Assembly: GCA_035527455.1 (NCBI GenBank)
Contig: DATLAN010000660.1
Span: forward strand, 1 to 19,606
From: DATLAN01 sp035527455
GTDB lineage: Bacteria > Planctomycetota > Planctomycetia > Pirellulales > Thermoguttaceae
Length of the DNA: 19,606 bases
Reading direction: 5' to 3'
The notes under the pieces were generated by a model. It saw only the letters and a program-made list of their open reading frames with translations. It was not told the origin of the DNA and did not search any database. The position numbers and the translations under genes were made by a program. Position 1 is the first letter of the stretch. Every line of letters begins with the position of its first letter. Positions 15,357 to 19,606 of the stretch are shown here, one piece after another.

Positions 15357-15384
15357 ATCATAATGCGGCGGTTTGGGAAGTCAA
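15357..15384 (-). promoter_or_regulatory. Sigma70-like promoter for the methyltransferase gene
   Basis: Minus strand TTGACT (15384-15379, 5 of 6), 16-bp spacer, TATGAT (15362-15357, 5 of 6). The start is expected near 15350, about 65 nt from the ATG at 15285. The REP-like copy D begins 10 bp upstream of the -35 box. Confidence 0.65.
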
Positions 15385-15393
15385 GAGATTTGG

Positions 15394-15417
15394 TTTAGCG
15401 GGCGGGCTTGCCCGCCG
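15394..15417 (+). repeat. REP-like palindrome, copy D
   Basis: Exact 24-bp copy, left half of an inverted pair with copy E at 15483. Between them lie two copies of TTGAATCAACACGGCAA (15427-15443 and 15450-15466). Confidence 0.9.
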
Positions 15418-15482
15418 TTGAATCCATTGAATCAACACGGCAACCGGCGTTGAATCAACACGGCAATCGCGTTTCGAACACA

Positions 15483-15506
15483 CGGCGGGCAAGCCCGCCC
15501 GCTAAA
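15483..15506 (-). repeat. REP-like palindrome, copy E
   Basis: Exact inverted 24-bp copy. Its outer end GCTAAAC (15501-15507) is repeated at 15637-15643, on the far side of the inserted MITE-like element, where it is followed by GG as at copies B and C. Confidence 0.9.
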
Positions 15507-15507
15507 C

Positions 15508-15636
15508 CCGGATTATTCATGGGCTTGTAGCTACGTTCGCCAGAACGTGGAGCGTGCCCAAAGGGTTACGACCACGTTCTGGCGAACGTGGCTACGACAG
15601 TGTGTCACGCAATTCCGGGGGTCATGAATAATCCGG
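15508..15636. mobile_element. 129-bp MITE-like element with 14-bp inverted ends and 7-bp target duplication
   Basis: The ends CCGGATTATTCATG (15508-15521) and CATGAATAATCCGG (15623-15636) are perfect inverted repeats. The flanks are the perfect direct repeat GCTAAAC (15501-15507 and 15637-15643). Inside is a second inverted pair, GTAGCTACGTTCGCCAGAAC... at 15527-15550 and its reverse at 15572-15595, 23 of 24 bases alike. No coding capacity, so any movement would need an enzyme supplied from elsewhere. Confidence 0.7.
15527..15595. repeat. Inverted pair of GTAG-headed hairpins
   Basis: Two 24-bp units face each other (15527-15550, 15572-15595). The right one, read on the minus strand, is GTAGC then a hairpin CACGTTC-gcca-GAACGTG. 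A GTAG head followed by a hairpin is the classic form of REP sequences served by REP-associated tyrosine transposases. Confidence 0.75.
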
Positions 15637-15918
15637 GCTAAACGGTGGTTGGCCGAGGACCGCGTAAGATCCTCCGGCGTTCCCAAGAGTCGCCGTGAAA
15701 TCCTTCCGCGAGGAATTTCGGTGCGGATGCTCGCAAATGATTCGCCCGTAAGGGATTCGCGATCGGCCGGCGGCGCGGGCTCGGATGGGCCGGCGACTCT
15801 GTTTCTCGGGAAGAGGACCGGCACGTATATCATTCAGTAGCGGTATCCACATGTTCTTCGGCGACGCGGCACCACGACGGCGGCGCCGGAAGCCTCATCA
15901 GCCCAGAGGAGACGAATC

Positions 15919-16242
15919 ATGGCAAGAAAGTGGAAGATCGGGATGACCGCCGGCCTGTTGCTGGCCGCGCTGCTGGTCGTCAACGCCGACACGGCAGCCA
16001 AGGGACAGTTCGCCACGATCGAACGAATCGGCAACGACGTTCGCGTCACGTACTACTCCAGGAATTACAGTCTGGACGTTTTCGTGCCGCCGAGGGTTTG
16101 CCGGTACGGCTACGGCTACGTCGCCCCGCACTATCGGTATTCCGGGTATGGTATCGGCCATGCCTACCGGGCCGATTATCCGTATTGGGCGCGGCACCCG
16201 CGCTGGGGCCTGCACCACGACTATCGGCGTTGGCTGTGGTAG
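15919..16242 (+). CDS. Small secreted Tyr/Gly/Arg-rich protein, function unknown
   Basis: A 107-residue protein not assigned to a family. The N-terminus MARKWKIGMTAGLLLAALLV is a clear signal peptide (basic start, hydrophobic core, likely cleavage after NADTAA). The mature part has a short beta-like segment (FATIERIGNDVRVTYYSRNY, DVFVPPRV) and a C-terminal tail rich in Tyr, Gly, His, Arg and Trp (RYGYGYVAPHYRYSGYGIG, HAYRADYPYWARHPRW). Such tails occur in extracellular matrix, cell-wall or surface proteins. There is one Cys near the middle, so a disulphide to a partner is possible. The ATG at 15919 has AGAGGAG at an 8-nt spacing, which makes expression likely. It is a single gene, convergent with pilT, and separated from it by a hairpin pair. 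Confidence 0.72.
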   Translation: MARKWKIGMTAGLLLAALLVVNADTAAKGQFATIERIGNDVRVTYYSRNYSLDVFVPPRVCRYGYGYVAPHYRYSGYGIGHAYRADYPYWARHPRWGLHHDYRRWLW

Positions 16243-16249
16243 GAATCAG

Positions 16250-16326
16250 AGTAGCCGTCTCGCTCCGCGAGACGAAGCCGTATCTCGCGCAGACGCGGCT
16301 GCATCTCGCGGAGCGAGATGGCTACT
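16250..16326. repeat. Inverted pair of GTAG-headed hairpins, possible bidirectional terminator
   Basis: Left unit 16250-16272 reads AGTAGC then CGTCTCGC-tcc-GCGAGACG (to 16274). The right unit 16304-16326, read on the minus strand, is AGTAGC then CATCTCGC-tcc-GCGAGATG. The two stems differ at one base pair (G-C against A-T), a compensatory change that keeps the fold. Between them AGCCG (16276-16280) pairs with CGGCT (16296-16300). It lies between the convergent genes ending at 16242 and 16331. Confidence 0.85.
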
Positions 16327-16330
16327 GTGG

Positions 16331-17425
16331 TTACCGCCGCAGAAAAGACGCGTCGGTGACGAACCGTTCGGCCGTATCCCAACTGATTTTGCCCGCCTTC
16401 AGCAGCCGCTTGACCGACTCGTCGAGCGTGATCATGCCGTCGGCCCGTCCGGTGAGGATATTGTTGTCGATGCTCTCGATCTTCCCGAACCGAACGGCGC
16501 TGGCGATCGCGGAGTTGTTGAACATGATCTCCAACGCCAACTCTCGTTTGGCGCCCGCCTCCACGCTGGGCAACAGGTGCTGGCTGACGACCGCCCGCAG
16601 GCCGATCGAAAGCTGCGAGCGGACCTCGTTCTGGACGGTTTGCGGAAACAGGTCGGCATAGCGGGAGACGGCGCCCTTGGCGTCGCGGGTGTGCAAGGTG
16701 GAGAAGACCAGGTGTCCGGTCTCGGCGGCGCTGAGGGCCATCTGGGCCGTTTCGCGGTCGCGGATCTCGCCCACGAGGATCACGTCGGGGTCCTGCCGCA
16801 GCCCGTACTTCAACCCGTCGGCGAAGGTCCGCACGTCGCCGCCCACTTCGCGCTGCGTGACGACCGAGTTGGCCGCTTTCGGGAAGACGTATTCGATCGG
16901 CTCCTCGACGGTGATGATCCGGTAGCCGCCTTCCTGGTTGAGCAGGTTGATGATCATCGCCAGCGAGGTCGTCTTGCCGGCCCCGGACACACCGGAAAGC
17001 AGGACCAGGCCGTTGCGGAAGTGGGCCAGCCGCCGGGCCGTTTCCAACGGGAATCCCGCCCACTGGAAGCTCGGGATCTCGCCGGGGATCACGCGAAAGC
17101 ACGCGCCCATGCTCTGCCCGCTGATGAAGTAATTGGCCCGAAACCGCTGGGGCCGGCCGGAGATTTCCAACTCGAGCGCGAAGTCGGCGTTCTTCTGCGA
17201 GAGGGCCCGCTCGAACGTCTCCGGCGGGCAAAGGGGCATCAGGGCCGCGCGGACTTCCCCGTCGGTCGTCGGCGAGTGGTCCAGCGGCTGCAAGCGGCCG
17301 TGCAGTCGCAACACGGGCGGGTGCCCCACCACCACGTGCAGGTCCGACGCGCCCGCCTCGACCGCACGGGTCAACCAACCGCGAATCGAGTCGGGGATTT
17401 CACTTACCGAAGGATCTGTTTTCAT
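16331..17425 (-). CDS. pilT: Type IV pilus retraction ATPase PilT
   Basis: PilT is a hexameric cytosolic ATPase that drives depolymerisation of type IV pili, giving twitching motility and DNA uptake. The 364-residue protein has the N-terminal PAS-like domain opening with ASDLHVVVGHPPVLRLHG (26-43), then the secretion ATPase core: Walker A SGVSGAGKTT (144-153), Asp box ITVEEPIEY (171-179), Walker B DPDVILVGEIRDRETA (212-227) and His box TGHLVFSTLHT (236-246), and the C-terminal region with AVRFGKIESIDN and DGMITLDESVKRLLKAGKIS. The usual PilT length is about 345-370. The ATG at 17425 has GGAGGAG at an 8-nt spacing; a TTG one codon earlier is less likely. It begins 21 bp after the permease gene on the same strand, so both are probably on one transcript. 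No pilin or assembly genes are in view. Confidence 0.92.
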   Translation of the reverse strand: MKTDPSVSEIPDSIRGWLTRAVEAGASDLHVVVGHPPVLRLHGRLQPLDHSPTTDGEVRAALMPLCPPETFERALSQKNADFALELEISGRPQRFRANYFISGQSMGACFRVIPGEIPSFQWAGFPLETARRLAHFRNGLVLLSGVSGAGKTTSLAMIINLLNQEGGYRIITVEEPIEYVFPKAANSVVTQREVGGDVRTFADGLKYGLRQDPDVILVGEIRDRETAQMALSAAETGHLVFSTLHTRDAKGAVSRYADLFPQTVQNEVRSQLSIGLRAVVSQHLLPSVEAGAKRELALEIMFNNSAIASAVRFGKIESIDNNILTGRADGMITLDESVKRLLKAGKISWDTAERFVTDASFLRR

Positions 17426-17446
17426 CAAGACAACTCCTCCATCCCC

Positions 17447-18271
17447 TCACCTCGCCGCCGGGATGTCGCGATGGGTGAGCACGATCGCGGCGACCGTGTA
17501 CGCGGCCAGCCCCAACACGATCAGCGGCAGGTTATACGGCAAGGCCAACAGGCCCGTCGGTTCCGGTTCGAGGATCAGGCTGCGGGGCGAGTAGGCGGCG
17601 AGGAAGGTGAAGTACTTCAGCCACGCCCCGGGCGTCCACAACTGCCGCACGACCTCGACGAGGAACGAAACGACGTAGAAACCGCCGGCGATGACGATCG
17701 TGCGCCAACGATTGCGACCGCAGGACGAGATCAGGGTCGTGATGCCGGTGAAGCAAAAGGTCATGCAGCCGAGGTTGATCGCCCCGGGCAGGAACTCCAT
17801 CGCGGTCACGTCGCCCGACATGTCGAAGCTCGCCAGTCCCAAGGCGATCCCGCCCAGCAGCGAACCGGCCAGCACGAACGCGCCGATGCCGGCCACGACG
17901 GCCGGGGCCAGCATGACGCTGAAGCGCCGCACCGGCAGCGAAAGGATCAAGTCCATGGTCCCGCGTCCGATCTCGCCGCTGATCGAATCGGACCCCCTTC
18001 CCACGGCCCAGCCGACGGCGACCAGCAGCGTGATCGGATGGACGAAGAGGATCGTCAGGCGGCCCGCCGGAGTGACCATCGCCGCGACGGAGATGTCCGA
18101 GAACTTCCTGAGCAGTCCCGGCATGGCCTTGACCATCACGGCCCAGGCCCCGATCTCGATCTGGCTCATCAGCCACACGAACAGCCAAGCGAACGCGACG
18201 AGGATCAGACTGCAGACGAGCAACTGCAACCACGCATCGCCGACGGCTTTCTTCCAGATTGCCCAGTTCAT
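17447..18271 (-). CDS. ABC-2 type transporter permease
   Basis: A 274-residue integral membrane protein with about six predicted helices (roughly 17-39, 73-92, 117-150, 165-185, 189-210, 250-268). The segment SGEIGRGTMDLILSLPVRR near 98-116 is the hallmark loop of ABC-2 permeases (E..GT...L.LP..R), placing it in the ABC-2 exporter membrane subunit family. The substrate cannot be inferred. A matching ATP-binding subunit is normally encoded next to it, but upstream is a divergent gene and downstream is pilT, so the partner must be elsewhere or the gene is a lone permease. The ATG at 18271 lacks a Shine-Dalgarno sequence, but TATACT lies 6 bp before it, so the mRNA may be leaderless. It is the first gene of a two-gene unit with pilT. 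Confidence 0.8.
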   Translation of the reverse strand: MNWAIWKKAVGDAWLQLLVCSLILVAFAWLFVWLMSQIEIGAWAVMVKAMPGLLRKFSDISVAAMVTPAGRLTILFVHPITLLVAVGWAVGRGSDSISGEIGRGTMDLILSLPVRRFSVMLAPAVVAGIGAFVLAGSLLGGIALGLASFDMSGDVTAMEFLPGAINLGCMTFCFTGITTLISSCGRNRWRTIVIAGGFYVVSFLVEVVRQLWTPGAWLKYFTFLAAYSPRSLILEPEPTGLLALPYNLPLIVLGLAAYTVAAIVLTHRDIPAAR

Positions 18272-18277
18272 GCAATA

Positions 18278-18283
18278 AGTATA
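18278..18283 (-). promoter_or_regulatory. Candidate -10 box immediately before the permease ATG
   Basis: Minus strand TATACT (5 of 6) ends 6 nt upstream of the ATG at 18271, so transcription would begin at or near the start codon (leaderless). The -35 candidate TTTCCC, 17 bp upstream, is weak. Confidence 0.35.
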
Positions 18284-18395
18284 ACGGCGGACGGAAATCG
18301 GGGAAACGGGCCGGATTCGCCTTTACCCTCCGCCACGGAAAGAGTTACCATGAAATAAGGGGCGACACGCGGCCAACACGACCGGGAGGTTTCCT

Positions 18396-19016
18396 ATGTG
18401 CGGCCATATCGTTTGCATCGCGGCGACGCTGGTGGGGATCGATACGACCTTTCAGCCGCTCCCCGACGGCGACGGGACGCTGTATTGGATCCAGATCGAG
18501 CCCGGTCTGCTCGCCACGTTGCAGTCGGGCGAGCCGCTGGAGAGCTATATTCCGCCGAGGGCGGGGCAGGTGCGGGCGTTTCGGATCACGATGGGCTCGG
18601 ATGCGCTGCCGGAGGAAATCCCGCTGCCGGAGCAGGCCCGGTTGCCCAATGCGGTGTCCCCGACGCCGCCCGAGGAGGTCGATCCGTCCTTTCCACCGCC
18701 GGTCGCTCCAGGCCAATTCTATCCCGATCCCGGCAGCCAGCACATCGGCGTCCATCAGGCCGGCCACAGCGAAACGATCGACACGTTGCCGCAGCCGCCA
18801 TCAGGGCCGAGCAGAGAACCCGCCGTGGGAGACGACCCCAAGCAAGCGGACTCCCCTTCCAAGGAATCGTCCAAGCCTTGGGGGATGCTGACATTGACGC
18901 TGTTCGGCCTGTTCGCCTCGCTGGGCGCCAACGGCTTCCTCGTCTGGGTAGCCACCGACTTCCGCCGCCGCTATCGGGCGCTGGTGGCAAGAGTGATCGA
19001 AGGGGCAGGGGAGTAA
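18396..19016 (+). CDS. Proline-rich single-pass membrane protein, function unknown
   Basis: A 206-residue protein with no recognised family. An N-terminal stretch (HIVCIAATLVGI) may be a short signal or anchor. A folded-looking region (about 20-75, YWIQIEPGLLATLQSGEPLE and VRAFRITMGSDALP) is followed by a long Pro/Glu/Ser-rich low-complexity linker (75-160), one clear C-terminal membrane helix (about 163-187, MLTLTLFGLFASLGANGFLV) and a short basic tail (DFRRRYRALVARV) that would face the cytosol by the positive-inside rule. This reads as a membrane-tethered extracytoplasmic domain on a flexible stalk. The ATG at 18396 has GGGAGG at about 7 nt. It is divergent from the permease gene; no functional partner is indicated. 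Confidence 0.68.
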   Translation: MCGHIVCIAATLVGIDTTFQPLPDGDGTLYWIQIEPGLLATLQSGEPLESYIPPRAGQVRAFRITMGSDALPEEIPLPEQARLPNAVSPTPPEEVDPSFPPPVAPGQFYPDPGSQHIGVHQAGHSETIDTLPQPPSGPSREPAVGDDPKQADSPSKESSKPWGMLTLTLFGLFASLGANGFLVWVATDFRRRYRALVARVIEGAGE

Positions 19017-19025
19017 GGGGAGGCG

Positions 19026-19081
19026 GATTTCAGATTTCAGATTTCAGATTTTGGATTTCAGATTTCAGTTGTCAGTTGTCA
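19026..19081. repeat. Heptamer tandem repeat GATTTCA, degenerating to GTTGTCA
   Basis: Eight 7-bp units: three GATTTCA, one GATTTTG, two GATTTCA and two GTTGTCA. It starts 10 bp after the stop of the membrane protein gene. The period equals that of the array at 501-563 although the unit is different. Confidence 0.92.
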
Positions 19082-19294
19082 GAGTTTGTGAATTTATCGG
19101 GATCGACAAAACGTTAATAGTTTCCTACAACGGCGGCATGTCGGATTCGTCTTCTGCCAACTCGTTTTTCAGCCAACGACAGGGCACCCTGTTTGCCTTG
19201 CCGGCGAGGGATGCGATGCCAGATTGCACGGAGGTAGGGGCCGGTGGTGGTACGCCACGCTGCGGGGAATCGGCAGCGCACGAGAACTGGATCG
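19082..19294. other. Short gap with no assigned gene
   Basis: About 210 bp between the heptamer array and the transposase remnant. Frames on both strands are short and unconvincing; a minus-strand peptide ending WLKNELAEDESDMPPL before its stop near 19125 looks protein-like but is too short to assign. Confidence 0.4.
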
Positions 19295-19516
19295 GCGTGG
19301 CGAACACGGATGGCGACCGCCGAAGCCAAGGAGATCTACAAAGAACGTGCCGCAACGGCCGAATGCGTCAATGCCATCGCGCGTCATCGCGGGCTTCAGC
19401 AGTTCCGTGTACGAGGCAGCCCCAAGGTGAAAGCCGTGATTCTGTGGTATGTGCTGGCGCATAACCTGATTCGGGCGGTCGCCCTGCGCGCCCAACAAGA
19501 GATCGAGATGAAGTAA
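19295..19516 (+). pseudogene. C-terminal remnant of a DDE transposase (IS1182-like)
   Basis: The plus-strand frame reads AWRTRMATAEAKEIYKERAA, then TAECVNAIARHRGLQQFRV, then a hydrophobic end KVKAVILWYVLAHNLIRAVA before a TAA at 19514. This is the typical C-terminal end of DDE transposases of the IS1182/IS5-related group, with the conserved Glu region (E.YK.R....E..NA..R.RGL) and the final AHNL segment. Everything before AWRTRM is missing: upstream the frame has no transposase character and the DDE catalytic Asp residues are absent, so the gene is inactive. The break lies between 19090 and 19295. The family name is from memory of the motif and could be a related group. Confidence 0.65.
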
Positions 19517-19559
19517 ACCGTTCATCGAGGAAGACTGCGGAAACTAAGGGGCTTTCACA

Positions 19560-19575
19560 ACGGGGCAAGCCCCGT
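19560..19575. repeat. Short perfect palindrome ACGGGGC-aa-GCCCCGT near the transposase remnant
   Basis: A 7-bp perfect stem with a two-base AA loop, 43 bp downstream of the transposase stop. It resembles in design, but not in sequence, the GGCGGGC-aa-GCCCGCC core of the REP-like element. It could be the end of the lost insertion sequence or another dispersed palindrome. Confidence 0.6.
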
Positions 19576-19606
19576 CAACAATCCGACCATGCTCACAGCG
19601 GTGCTG

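Larger units (their letters stand above)
15286..15918. other. Repeat-rich divergent intergenic region, 633 bp
   Basis: No gene is supported. The region holds the methyltransferase promoter, the REP-like doublet D/E (15394-15506) with a 17-bp direct repeat inside it, and the MITE-like element (15508-15636). From 15644 to 15904 there is only short-frame noise on both strands and no clear promoter for the plus-strand gene at 15919. Confidence 0.7.

Noticed and set aside
15622..15852. Short frames on both strands at 15531-15852
   Set aside because: No ribosome sites, biased composition, and overlap with the MITE-like element.
16148..18358. 736-codon plus-strand frame opposite pilT and the permease
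   Set aside because: Shadow of two recognisable minus-strand genes.
19051..19464. 137-codon plus-strand frame across the heptamer array and the transposase remnant
   Set aside because: It reads the array and the transposase in the wrong phase; the transposase motifs are in another frame.

Overview
The window looks like a chromosomal segment of a GC-rich planctomycete, probably of the Pirellulales type. This is inferred from the housekeeping proteins, from many short palindromic and heptamer repeats in the intergenic DNA, and from the mix of secreted or membrane proteins of unknown role. No rRNA, tRNA or CRISPR array was seen. Nothing was searched against a database; all calls come from reading the sequence and from knowledge of the families.

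Positions 1-6844 are a minus-strand housekeeping run, in transcription order polA (DNA polymerase I), coaE (dephospho-CoA kinase), rho (termination factor) and ribH (lumazine synthase, cut by the window edge). Accessory pieces sit between these genes. A hicA-hicB toxin-antitoxin pair is joined to the end of polA by a GTGA overlap. A decayed PIN-toxin module, with its antitoxin fused by read-through and its toxin cut short, lies just upstream of rho. A 9-copy heptamer repeat lies between rho and ribH. A strong sigma70-like promoter for rho overlaps the stop codon of the broken toxin.

Positions 6845-8894 hold a secreted GH50/agarase-like glycoside hydrolase (minus strand) and a divergent intergenic region that carries a doublet of a 24-bp palindromic REP-like repeat.

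Positions 8895-14308 are the most unusual part. Two plus-strand genes overlap as TGATG: a membrane-anchored PQQ-type beta-propeller protein, then a 1220-residue fusion. The fusion has the order ATP-grasp, middle domain, phosphohistidine domain, as in rifampin phosphotransferase-type dikinases, followed by a membrane region that resembles the EMC3/TMCO1 (DUF106) branch of the Oxa1 superfamily. The fusion gene ends inside the left arm of a 97-bp hairpin.

Positions 14309-16330 contain an exported O-methyltransferase-like protein (minus) with a good promoter and a second REP doublet. One copy of that doublet has been split by a 129-bp MITE-like element with a perfect 7-bp target duplication. A small secreted Tyr/Gly/Arg-rich protein (plus) follows, then a pair of GTAG-headed hairpins with a compensatory base change between convergent genes.

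Positions 16331-19606 hold a PilT ATPase and an ABC-2-type permease (minus, one operon, no ATPase partner in view), a proline-rich single-pass membrane protein (plus), a second heptamer microsatellite and the C-terminal remnant of a DDE transposase.
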